Assembly (NCBI RefSeq): GCF_036014015.1
Contig: NZ_CP107905.1
Location: 1,674,001-1,738,000, forward strand
DNA length: 64,000 nucleotides
Source: Streptomyces sp. NBC_00457
GTDB taxonomy: Bacteria; Actinomycetota; Actinomycetes; Streptomycetales; Streptomycetaceae
Direction of reading: 5' to 3'
Shown: positions 19,922 through 27,197 of the stretch, piece after piece
Layout of the letters: each line of letters opens with the position of its first letter
Position numbering within the stretch: position 1 is the first letter of the stretch
Program-made: the position numbers and the translations under genes
The notes under the pieces: generated by a model
Told to the model about the DNA's origin: nothing
What the model saw: the letters and a program-made list of their open reading frames with translations, nothing else
The model's database searches: none

Positions 19922-19981
19922 ACGGTCTCCGTGGTGGTTCGGGTGTGCGCGGTCATGCGATCTCGGTTGTGGTTCGGGTGT
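19914..19981 (-). repeat. Tandem duplication of the isomerase translation-initiation region
   Basis: Two 33-bp copies (19914-19946 and 19949-19981) match at 29 of 33 positions. Each copy contains an ATGACCGC start and a purine-rich segment upstream. The upstream copy opens a 12-codon reading frame that stops exactly at the isomerase ATG (ATGA overlap). It is either a leader peptide or a fossil of the duplication. Confidence 0.75.
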
Positions 19982-19995
19982 ACGCCGGTGCGGCA

Positions 19996-20052
19996 GCGCC
20001 CCAAAGGGGCGCGGGGAACTGCGCGACCAGCCACGACGGCGCCGCAGCCAAC
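19996..20052. repeat. Streptomyces-type palindromic intergenic repeat, copy 2
   Basis: GCGCCCC-AAA-GGGGCGC (19996-20012) is followed by GGGG and GCGCGACCAGCCACGACGG, matching the copy at 765-840. It lies inside the sugar operon between the kinase and isomerase genes. Its hairpin could attenuate or process the transcript between the first and second gene. Confidence 0.7.
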
Positions 20053-20084
20053 CGACGACACATCGCGCCAATTCCAGCGGAGCG

Positions 20085-21563
20085 TCACCGCTCCTGAAGT
20101 GCCGCCAGGGCATGGACAGTTGACGAAATCTCCGAGTACAGCCGCCGATACAGGGCGTACAACTCGTCGTAGCGCCAGGTGTGTTCGGTGCGAGGTCGCA
20201 CCGTCTCCCGCACCGGGTTCCATACGTCGATCGAGGCGTCCCCGACGAGCCGCGCCGCCAGCAGCGCACCGCCGTAGCTGGCGCCGATCGTGGTCGTGCG
20301 CAGTTCCTGCGGGCGCCCGGTGATGTCGGAGACGATCTGCGTCCACAGGGACCCCTGGGTGCCGCCGCCCACGGCGACCACGCGGCGGATGTCGCCTCCG
20401 GCCTCCTCGAGGACCTCGATGTTGTGGCGAACGCCGAAGCCGGTGGCCTCGAGGGCGGCCCGGTAGAGGTCGCCGCGAGTGTGGGAGAGCGTCAGCCCGG
20501 CGATCACTCCGCGAGCCTCCGGGTCCATGACCGGGGTGCGCTCGCCGGAGAAGTACGGGAGCATCAGCAGCCCGTTGGCACCGGGGCCCGACTCGGCGGC
20601 GAGGCGGGTGAGTTCGGCGTGGTCCGCGCCCGTGAACAGATCGCGCAGCCAGTTGGTGACGGCGCCGGAGGTGGCCATGCCGCCGGCCAGGTTGCGGGTC
20701 CCGGGCAGCGCACCGACCGTGCCCCACAGGGACGGGCTGGTGAGCGGCTTGGGCACGGTGTGGATGAGGAACATGGTAGTGCCGTACATCAGCATCAGAT
20801 CACCGGTGTGCTGCGCGCCCACGCTCAGGGCCTCGGCCCAGGCGTCGATGGTGCCGGTGGTGACGGGGACACCGGCGGGCAGACCCGTCTCCTGGGCGGC
20901 CTCGGCGGTGAGGGCGCCGGCCGGTTCACCGGACCAGCGCAGCGGCGGCAGGTCGATACCGGGGGCGACCTCGGCGGCCCAGGGGTGGTACCACTCGCCC
21001 GCGAGCGTGTCGTACAGCGGGGTGCACTGACTGGCCGAGTGGTGGTCCAGCACATAGGTCCCGGTGAGTTTCCTGACCAGCCAGGAGCTAGGCATGTACA
21101 GGCGGCGGGCGCGGGCGTAGAGGTCGGGCTCCTCGTCCGCGATCCAGGCGATCTTCGGCCCGGCGGCCTGGGTGGTCAGGGCGGAGCCTGATCGCCGGAT
21201 GATCTCCTCGGCGCCGAGCCGCTCCTCGATGCGCCGGATCTGACGGACCGAGCGGGTGTCCACGCCGTAGAGGACGGCGGGGCGCAGCGGGATGTCCCGC
21301 TCGTCGGTCAGCAGGACGCAGGGGCCCATGCCGCTGACCCCGACGGCGAGCACGACGGCGTCGCCTTCGGCGGTCAGCTCCCGGGCGAGTTCGGTGAACT
21401 CGCGCCACCACACGGAGGCGTCCATTTCGAAGCGGCCGGGTCCCGGCCGCGCGGGTGTGTGGTCCCGTACGGCCGAGCGGATCACGGCGCCGTCGAGGCC
21501 GACGAGGACGCCCTTGCTGCTCGACGTGCCGATGTCCACGCCGATGACTGCGTTGCGAGGCAT
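20085..21563 (-). CDS. FGGY-family carbohydrate kinase (possible D-ribulokinase)
   Basis: This 492-residue sugar kinase has the ATPase-clan phosphate-1 motif VIGVDIGTSSSKG near the N-terminus, the FGGY Y-G-V-D-T-R-S segment around residue 115, a second phosphate loop LMYGTTMFL, and the adenosine motif VAVGGGTQGSLWTQIVSD near the C-terminus. The ATG at 21563 is preferred over an upstream TTG because it keeps the canonical N-terminus. It is the first gene of the leftward operon with a FucI-type isomerase, consistent with phosphorylating a ketopentose such as D-ribulose; this is inference. A LacI-type operator sits 17 bp upstream, and the predicted promoter would make an almost leaderless transcript. 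Confidence 0.87.
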   Translation of the reverse strand: MPRNAVIGVDIGTSSSKGVLVGLDGAVIRSAVRDHTPARPGPGRFEMDASVWWREFTELARELTAEGDAVVLAVGVSGMGPCVLLTDERDIPLRPAVLYGVDTRSVRQIRRIEERLGAEEIIRRSGSALTTQAAGPKIAWIADEEPDLYARARRLYMPSSWLVRKLTGTYVLDHHSASQCTPLYDTLAGEWYHPWAAEVAPGIDLPPLRWSGEPAGALTAEAAQETGLPAGVPVTTGTIDAWAEALSVGAQHTGDLMLMYGTTMFLIHTVPKPLTSPSLWGTVGALPGTRNLAGGMATSGAVTNWLRDLFTGADHAELTRLAAESGPGANGLLMLPYFSGERTPVMDPEARGVIAGLTLSHTRGDLYRAALEATGFGVRHNIEVLEEAGGDIRRVVAVGGGTQGSLWTQIVSDITGRPQELRTTTIGASYGGALLAARLVGDASIDVWNPVRETVRPRTEHTWRYDELYALYRRLYSEISSTVHALAALQER

Positions 21564-21579
21564 GAGGGGCACGTTGGCA

Positions 21580-21591
21580 GAAATCGATTTC
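21580..21591. promoter_or_regulatory. Predicted LacI-family operator O1 (kinase promoter)
   Basis: GAAATCGATTTC is a perfect 12-bp palindrome 17 bp upstream of the kinase ATG. It matches the arms of the sites at 21722 and 27143. A leftward TTGACG (21600-21595) places the operator inside the -35/-10 spacer, a typical repression position. Confidence 0.7.
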
Positions 21592-21688
21592 ACCGTCAAG
21601 GCTGAGCACGCAAGTGGACGTTTTGCAGCGTAAGTTCCGTATCTGACGAGCGCTGATTCGTCTCGAAAGCGGCTTCACGTCTCACCCC

Positions 21689-21717
21689 TTGACACCCTAT
21701 GGGGCCCGGCCTACCTT
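21689..21717 (+). promoter_or_regulatory. Sigma-70-like (HrdB-type) promoter of the GH172-ABC operon
   Basis: A consensus -35 TTGACA (21689-21694), 17-bp spacer and -10 TACCTT (21712-21717) precede the GH172 gene. Transcription would begin near 21724, inside operator O2, leaving a leader of about 30 nt with GAAGG before the ATG at 21755. Confidence 0.7.
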
Positions 21718-21721
21718 CCGG

Positions 21722-21735
21722 TGAAATGGATTTCA
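21722..21735. promoter_or_regulatory. Predicted LacI-family operator O2 (GH172-ABC promoter)
   Basis: TGAAAT-GG-ATTTCA has perfect 6-bp arms. It starts five bases after the -10 box and covers the predicted transcription start, so a bound repressor would block initiation. Its core differs from the lacI-proximal site at one base. Confidence 0.75.
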
Positions 21736-21754
21736 GAGATGAAGGCACACTACG

Positions 21755-22846
21755 ATGACGACCTTTGGACTCGACGGCATCTCCCGCAGGACGCGAGCCG
21801 TGAGCCGTTCCATCAGCGCCGAGAACTTCGACGGAGCCAAGTCCGGCGGCGGCCGGGCCACCGAGGGCACCGGAGCGGTGGCGGCGAGCAGGCTGGGGCC
21901 GGGCTGGAAGATCTCCCCCAGCATCGACATCGCCGCCGGCGAGACGGCGGTGCTCGCCGACATCGAGGGCCCTGGCACCATCCGTCACCTGTGGTGCACG
22001 ACCGACCCGCACCAGGCCTGGCGGGGCACCCTCCTGCGGATGTATTGGGAGGGCGAGGAGGAGCCGGCCGTAGAGGTCCCGCTCGGTGACTTCTTCTGCA
22101 ACGGCTGGAACACCTTCAGCCAGGTCTCGTCCGTACCGGTCGCCGCGAATCCCAACGGCGGCTTCAACGCGTACTGGCCGATGCCGTTCCGTCGCCGCGC
22201 ACACATCACGCTGGAGAACCTGACGGCCGAGAAGGTCACGCTCTACTACCAGGTGGACTACGAGCTGGACGAAGTCGGCGAGGACGCCTCGTACTTCCAC
22301 GCCCAGTGGCGCCGCAGCCACCCGGTGCCGTTCGGCGAGGTGCACACACTGCTCGACCAAGTCACCGGCGCCGGCAGCTATGTGGGCACGTACCTCGCGT
22401 GGGGCGTCAACAGCCCGGGCTGGTGGGGCGAGGGCGAGCTGAAGTTCTACCTCGACGGCGACGACGAGTTCCCGACGATCTGCGGCACCGGTACCGAGGA
22501 CTACTTCGGGGGCGCCTGGAACTTCGACGTGCCCGGCCACGGCTACACCGCCTACACCACGCCGTACCTGGGCCTGAACCAGGTCCTGCGCCCGGACGGG
22601 CTGTACCGCAGCCAGCAGCGGTTCGGGATGTACCGCTGGCACGTCCTGGACCCCGTCCGGTTCGCCGCTGACCTGCGTGTCACGGTGCAGAGCCTCGGCA
22701 TCGGACCGGGCCAGGGCAACGGTCTGCCGCACCGCTACCGGCACACCAGCGACGACATCGCCAGCACCTCGCTCTTCTATCTGGACGCCCCCAGCTCCGC
22801 GTCCCGCCCCGCCACTCCGGACCTGCTGACGCTCGAAGTCGACTGA
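21755..22846 (+). CDS. DUF2961/GH172 glycoside hydrolase, probable exo-D-arabinofuranosidase
   Basis: This 363-residue enzyme is of the DUF2961 (GH172) family. It shows the conserved GPGTIRHLWCTTDP strand near residue 70, the PLGDFFCNGWN loop, and the highly conserved GTGTEDYFGGAW block (244-255, E248) of the active-site region. Characterised GH172 members are exo-alpha-D-arabinofuranosidases on mycobacterial arabinan and difructose-anhydride/fructofuranosidases. No signal peptide is visible, so it should act in the cytoplasm on imported oligosaccharides. That agrees with the ABC importer genes that follow directly. GAAGG lies nine bases before the ATG. It is the first gene of the rightward operon and is controlled by operator O2. 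Confidence 0.88.
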   Translation: MTTFGLDGISRRTRAVSRSISAENFDGAKSGGGRATEGTGAVAASRLGPGWKISPSIDIAAGETAVLADIEGPGTIRHLWCTTDPHQAWRGTLLRMYWEGEEEPAVEVPLGDFFCNGWNTFSQVSSVPVAANPNGGFNAYWPMPFRRRAHITLENLTAEKVTLYYQVDYELDEVGEDASYFHAQWRRSHPVPFGEVHTLLDQVTGAGSYVGTYLAWGVNSPGWWGEGELKFYLDGDDEFPTICGTGTEDYFGGAWNFDVPGHGYTAYTTPYLGLNQVLRPDGLYRSQQRFGMYRWHVLDPVRFAADLRVTVQSLGIGPGQGNGLPHRYRHTSDDIASTSLFYLDAPSSASRPATPDLLTLEVD

Positions 22847-22905
22847 GCGCCGAACTCCCACCCAGCCCCGCCTCTCACTCCGAACACTCCGACAGGAGCG
22901 CACGC

Positions 22906-24273
22906 ATGCTCCAGCACGGCAACGACGCCGGGCGCCCGCCCACCACCTCACGCCGACGTTTCCTCACCGCACTCACCGGCGCGGGAGCGGCCCTCGCCGC
23001 TCCGGCCCTGCTCACCGGCTGTGGCACGGCCCAGGCGAAGGGCGGCAACCTCCAGTTCTGGAACTTCTACGGACCGCAGCGCTCGCCCGACCCGGCCCTC
23101 AACGCGCAGTCCAAGTGGTTCGTCGACATGGTCGACCAGTGGAACGCCACCCACCGGCAGCAGATCGACCTCGTCCACCTGCCGCAGCCCACCTACCTCA
23201 ACGGCTTCAAGCTGCCGTCCGCCTTCGCCACCGGCGAGGGCCCGGACATCTTCCTGCTCTCCCCCGGCGACTTCCTGCGCTACTACAACGGAGGCGTCCT
23301 CGCGGACCTCACCCCGTACATGGAAAAGGCGGCCGTCGACGACTACGGCTCCGCCCTCGACAGCCGCACGGTCGACGGCAAGGTCTACGCCCTCCCCATG
23401 GAGGTGGAGCCGCTGGCCATGTTCTACGCCCAGGACGTGTGGGAGAAGGCCGGGCTGTCCGAGGCCGACATCCCCACCACCTGGGACGACATGCTCGACA
23501 TCGGCGACAAGCTGCGCAGTACGACCCGGGCCGGCCTCGTTTTCGAGACCAACCCGGGCTACTACCAGAACTTCACCTGGTACCCGTGGATGTGGCAGGG
23601 CGGCGGCGACGTCCTGGACGAACGGAGCGAGGTCTCCTTCGACTCCCAGGCCACCCGCCAGGCCCTGCGGTTCTGGCAGGACGCGGTACGGCACGGCATC
23701 GCGCCGCGCACTCTGCCCGCGGCCGGAGATGTGATCAGCGGCTTCAAGGGCGGCAACGTCGCCATGTGGCAGCAGGGCATCTGGAACGTCTCCAGCTTCA
23801 AGGCGTTCGCACCCGAGTACAAATACGGCGTCTTCAAACTTCCGGTACCGGCGGGCGGCGAGTACGTGACCACGCTGGGCGGCTGGTCCTTCTGCGCCAA
23901 CGCGCAGGGCCGCAACCCCGAGGCGGCGGCCGAGTTCTGCGTCTGGGCGCTGGGCTCCATGAAGGACGACGCCATCAACCGGATGGTCGACTGGTGCGTC
24001 GGCGCCAAGTCGGACGTGGCACCCCGCGCCAGCGCCCTGGAGCGCGGCGCCGCCAAGGGCGGCTACAACTCCGCGGCGATGAAGAAGTTCAAGGACGAGA
24101 TCTTCCCCGGGGGCCGGGCCGAGCCGCGCTATCCCCCGGTCGTCTACAAGGCGATCTCCGACGCCATCCAGGGCACCATGCTCGCCGGCCGCGACGTGGC
24201 CGGCGAGGCGGAGAGAGCCGCCCGGTCCATCGCGGCCTACACCAAGAGCTACAAGGGGGCGAGCCTGATATGA
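22906..24273 (+). CDS. Sugar ABC transporter solute-binding lipoprotein
   Basis: This 455-residue protein begins with a twin-arginine lipoprotein signal (SRRRFLTALTG, lipobox LLTGC with C39). A family-1 (MalE-like) binding fold follows, with LQFWNFYGPQRS, GEGPDIFLLSPGDFLRYY and the YALPMEVEPLAMFYAQDVWEK ligand-region strand. Many Trp/Tyr residues (such as QNFTWYPWMWQGGGDV) would stack on sugars. It is membrane-anchored and delivers the ligand to the two permeases downstream, whose first start codon overlaps its stop. Context suggests a furanose oligosaccharide released by the secreted hydrolases. No ATPase gene is present; Streptomyces sugar importers often share MsiK. Confidence 0.92.
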   Translation: MLQHGNDAGRPPTTSRRRFLTALTGAGAALAAPALLTGCGTAQAKGGNLQFWNFYGPQRSPDPALNAQSKWFVDMVDQWNATHRQQIDLVHLPQPTYLNGFKLPSAFATGEGPDIFLLSPGDFLRYYNGGVLADLTPYMEKAAVDDYGSALDSRTVDGKVYALPMEVEPLAMFYAQDVWEKAGLSEADIPTTWDDMLDIGDKLRSTTRAGLVFETNPGYYQNFTWYPWMWQGGGDVLDERSEVSFDSQATRQALRFWQDAVRHGIAPRTLPAAGDVISGFKGGNVAMWQQGIWNVSSFKAFAPEYKYGVFKLPVPAGGEYVTTLGGWSFCANAQGRNPEAAAEFCVWALGSMKDDAINRMVDWCVGAKSDVAPRASALERGAAKGGYNSAAMKKFKDEIFPGGRAEPRYPPVVYKAISDAIQGTMLAGRDVAGEAERAARSIAAYTKSYKGASLI

Positions 24274-25232
24274 GCAGTGTCGCCGCACAACAACGCCGCC
24301 GGTCCGTGGCCCCGGCACAGGCTCCCGTCTCCGCCGACGGTCCACGGCTGAGCCGCAAACACCGCGAGTGGCTGGCCGCCGGCCTCTTCCTCGCCCCCGA
24401 CGTGCTCGGGCTGCTGGTCTTCGTCGCCGTCCCGATGGTCCTGTCCATCGGCCTGAGCTTCTTCCAGGTCAGCGGCTTCGGATCGTACGAATGGATCGGG
24501 CTCGGCAACTACGAGCGGATGATGAACGACCCCCTGTTCTGGGACTCGATGAAGATCACCGGCCTGTACGTGGTGATCCTCGTCCCCGTCCTGTTCGGCG
24601 TGAGCCTCGGCCTCGGCCTGCTGGTCAAGCAGAAGCTCCCCGGTGTCGGCGTCTTCCGCACGGCGCTCTTCCTGCCGTACGTCATCAGCCTTGTGGTGGT
24701 CGGCGTGCTGTGGAAGTTCCTGCTCGACGAGCAGACCGGCGTGGTCAACCGGGCCATGCGCGCGGCCGGTTTCGGCGGCGAGTCGTGGCTCGGCAGCCCG
24801 TCCCTGGCCCTCGGCTGTGTCATCGCGGTCATGGTCTGGGTGATGATGGGCTACTACATGATCATTTTTCTGGCCGGACTGCAGGAGATCCCCCGGGAGT
24901 TCTACGAGGCCGCGCGCATCGACGGCGCGGGCCCGTGGACCACCTTCCGCACCATCACCTGGCCGCTGCTGCGCCCCACCAGCTTCTTCGTCCTGCTGAT
25001 GTCGACGGTCGCCGCCATCACCGGCGGCCTCGACCTGATCTTCGTCCTCACCAACGGCGGTCCCGCCAACGGCACTTCGCTGGCGATCTTCTACATCTAC
25101 CAACAGGCCTTCGGATTCGGGGAGTACGGCTATGCCTCGGCCATGGGCTCCTTCCTGGTGCTGATCATGGTCCTGATCTCCGCGGTGATCTTCAAGCTCA
25201 CGAGAGGCGGGAGGTTCGACGATGGCGAGTGA
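24270..25232 (+). CDS. Sugar ABC transporter permease (MalF/UgpA type)
   Basis: This 320-residue permease has six predicted membrane helices after a short cytoplasmic N-terminus. The EAA loop EFYEAARIDGAGPWTTFRTIT near residue 212 docks the ATPase. It has the usual length of MalF-like subunits without the large periplasmic loop. The ATG overlaps the stop of the binding-protein gene by four bases (ATGA), and the last bases overlap the second permease by 11, so stoichiometric co-translation is expected. It forms the import channel with the next gene product. Confidence 0.93.
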   Translation: MSSVAAQQRRRSVAPAQAPVSADGPRLSRKHREWLAAGLFLAPDVLGLLVFVAVPMVLSIGLSFFQVSGFGSYEWIGLGNYERMMNDPLFWDSMKITGLYVVILVPVLFGVSLGLGLLVKQKLPGVGVFRTALFLPYVISLVVVGVLWKFLLDEQTGVVNRAMRAAGFGGESWLGSPSLALGCVIAVMVWVMMGYYMIIFLAGLQEIPREFYEAARIDGAGPWTTFRTITWPLLRPTSFFVLLMSTVAAITGGLDLIFVLTNGGPANGTSLAIFYIYQQAFGFGEYGYASAMGSFLVLIMVLISAVIFKLTRGGRFDDGE

Positions 25233-26067
25233 CACCATGGCGCCCCGGTCCGGCCGACGGCTGCTGTCCCCCCGCGCCGGGCTGACGGCCCTGGCCGTCG
25301 TCCTGTCGCTGATCAGCATCTTCCCCGTGCTGTGGATGCTCACGTCGTCCTTCAAGACGCGCGCCACCGTCACGGACGGGAATCTGATCCCCCGGGACTT
25401 CACCTTCGACAACTTCGTCTACGTCTTCACCGAGGTCCCGTTCGCCCGCTACCTCTGGAACAGCTTCTTCATCTCCGCGGTGATCACCGTGGCGGCCCTC
25501 TTCTTCCACTCGATGGCCGCCTACGCGCTGGCCCGGCTGCGCTTCCCGGGCCGTGAAAAGCTTTTCGGCGCGATCTTCGCAACCCTGCTGGTCACCGCAC
25601 CGGTGGTGCTGATCCCGCTGTTCCTGGTCGCCCGCGAGCTGAATCTGCTGAACAGCTATGCCGGCCTGATCATCCCGGCGATCTTCAACGCCTTCGGCAT
25701 CTTCCTGCTGCGCCAGTTCTATCTGGGGCTGCCGAAGGAACTGGAGGAAGCGGCGGTCATCGACGGCTGCGGCCACTGGCGGGTCTACTGGAACATCGTC
25801 CTGCCGATGTCGCGCCCGATCCTCTCGGCCCTGGCGATCTTCTTCTTCCTCGCCAACTGGAACGCCTTCGTCTGGCCGCTGGTCGCCACCAACGACCAGG
25901 CTCTGACGGTGGTCCAGCTCGGCATCGCCTCGTTCCAGACGCAGTACGGGTCGAACTGGAACTACATCCTGGCGGCCTCGACCGTGGCGGCGCTGCCCAT
26001 GCTGCTCCTGTTCTTCGCCTTCCAGCGGCAGATCGTGGAGTCGGTCAAGACCTCCGGCATCAAGTAA
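25222..26067 (+). CDS. Sugar ABC transporter permease (MalG/UgpE type)
   Basis: This 281-residue permease has six predicted helices and the EAA loop ELEEAAVIDGCGHWRVYWNIV near residue 172, the usual MalG-type position. It overlaps the first permease gene by 11 bp and is the last gene of the operon, followed by a strong hairpin. With the lipoprotein and the other permease it makes a CUT1-type importer lacking its own ATPase gene, as is usual in streptomycetes. Confidence 0.93.
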   Translation: MASDTMAPRSGRRLLSPRAGLTALAVVLSLISIFPVLWMLTSSFKTRATVTDGNLIPRDFTFDNFVYVFTEVPFARYLWNSFFISAVITVAALFFHSMAAYALARLRFPGREKLFGAIFATLLVTAPVVLIPLFLVARELNLLNSYAGLIIPAIFNAFGIFLLRQFYLGLPKELEEAAVIDGCGHWRVYWNIVLPMSRPILSALAIFFFLANWNAFVWPLVATNDQALTVVQLGIASFQTQYGSNWNYILAASTVAALPMLLLFFAFQRQIVESVKTSGIK

Positions 26068-26080
26068 CCGACCACGAACA

Positions 26081-26111
26081 GCGGGGCTGGTCAGTCCTCG
26101 ACCGGCCCCGC
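26081..26111. terminator. Bidirectional terminator between the permease operon and lacI
   Basis: A 12-bp stem (26081-26092 with 26100-26111, one T-G pair) has arms GCGGGGCTGGTC/GACCGGCCCCGC and a 7-nt loop. It lies 14 bp after the permease stop and overlaps the end of the convergent lacI gene, so it serves the rightward operon and perhaps both. Confidence 0.75.
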
Positions 26112-27131
26112 GGTGCTCTCACGGACCTGGAGCTTCGTGCGGAGCACCACGGTCTGCAAGGGCGCCTGGCCGCCGTCCATGCGCTGCAGCAGCATGTCGG
26201 CCGCGGCGCGCCCCAGCTCGTACGAGGGCAGCTCGACCGCGGTCAAGGACGGCCGCACCAGCGACGCCCAGGGCACATCGCCGAAGGAGAGCACTCCGAC
26301 GCCGGGTGGAGTGCGGCCGACCTCACCTAGGGCGTCGAGGACACCGATGGTCATGAGGTTGTTGGTGACGAACACGGCGTCGGGCGGCTGGTCCATCGTC
26401 AGCAGCTCGCGCATCGCCGCCCGGCCGCCATCGACCCGGAAGTCGGCGTGCCGCACATAGTCGTTGTCGACCACGGCACCTGGGGCCGCGTGCAACGCCG
26501 CGCGGTAGCCGGCCAGACGTTCCTCCGAAGTGGAGGCACCTGCGGGGCCGGTGATGCAGGCGATCCTGCGGTAGCCGGCCTGCAGCAGATGGCGGGTGGC
26601 CACCTCACCGCCGTGCCGGTCGTCGACCCGGACCGCGTCCACGTCGGCGTCGCGCGGCCGGCGGTCGACGGCGACCACGGGTACGCCCCGGGTGATCAGC
26701 GGCTCCAGATCTGTCTCGTCCTGGGAGGCCACCGCCACGATCACGCCGGCCATCTGCTCGCCGAGCGCGACCTCGAGGTAGCGGCGTTCCTTGTCGGTGT
26801 CCTCGTCGGAGTTGCACAGGACAACCGACAGGCTGGTTCGCTGCGCGGCGTCCTCGACGCCGCGGGCGAGCGAGGTGAAGAACGGGTTCTCGATGTCCGG
26901 GATGATCAGGGCGATCACGCTGGACCGCTGTTTGCGCAGCGACCGCGCCAGCCGGTTGGGCGCGAACCCGAGCGCTGCGGCGGCCTGTTGCACGGACTGG
27001 GCACGTGCCGGTGTGACGTTGCCGCCGTTGAAGACACGCGAGACGGTCGCCGGGGAAACTCCGGCGGCCCGTGCCACGTCATGGATCGTCACCACCTGCG
27101 TCCGCATCCTTTCACCGTGAGTAGTGCTCAC
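26091..27131 (-). CDS. LacI-family transcriptional repressor of the local sugar regulon
   Basis: This 346-residue LacI/GalR regulator has the helix-turn-helix VTIHDVARAAGVSPATVSR near the N-terminus, a hinge with LGFAPNRLARSLR, and a type I periplasmic-binding-like effector domain (SVIALIIPDIENPFF onward). The GTG start at 27131 has GAGG upstream; an ATG eight codons later is also possible. It is convergent with the ABC operon. Three matching palindromes, at the kinase promoter, the GH172 promoter and just upstream of lacI itself, make it the obvious repressor of all these units and of itself. The inducer would be a breakdown product of the imported sugar. Confidence 0.92.
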   Translation of the reverse strand: MSTTHGERMRTQVVTIHDVARAAGVSPATVSRVFNGGNVTPARAQSVQQAAAALGFAPNRLARSLRKQRSSVIALIIPDIENPFFTSLARGVEDAAQRTSLSVVLCNSDEDTDKERRYLEVALGEQMAGVIVAVASQDETDLEPLITRGVPVVAVDRRPRDADVDAVRVDDRHGGEVATRHLLQAGYRRIACITGPAGASTSEERLAGYRAALHAAPGAVVDNDYVRHADFRVDGGRAAMRELLTMDQPPDAVFVTNNLMTIGVLDALGEVGRTPPGVGVLSFGDVPWASLVRPSLTAVELPSYELGRAAADMLLQRMDGGQAPLQTVVLRTKLQVRESTAGPVED

Positions 27132-27142
27132 CCTACCTCGCC

Positions 27143-27160
27143 GATGAAAAGGATTTCATC
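27143..27160. promoter_or_regulatory. Predicted LacI-family operator O3 (lacI autoregulation)
   Basis: GATGAAA-AGGA-TTTCATC has perfect 7-bp arms 12 bp upstream of the lacI start. Its core TGAAAAGGATTTCA differs from operator O2 by a single base. It lies between lacI and the divergent amino acid permease and could affect either. Confidence 0.72.
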
Positions 27161-27197
27161 CCTGTTTGGAAGAGGACCACCTGCCCACCCGTCTCCC

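Noticed and set aside
21721..22089. Alternative frame starting at the ATG at 21739 as a separate leader gene
   Set aside because: It overlaps the GH172 gene in another frame and shows no coding character; the GH172 start at 21755 has a ribosome binding site.
26448..27197. A long in-frame upstream extension of the amino acid permease
   Set aside because: It runs antisense through lacI, the 27144-27197 codons have poor GC3, and the APC signature begins only after 27198.
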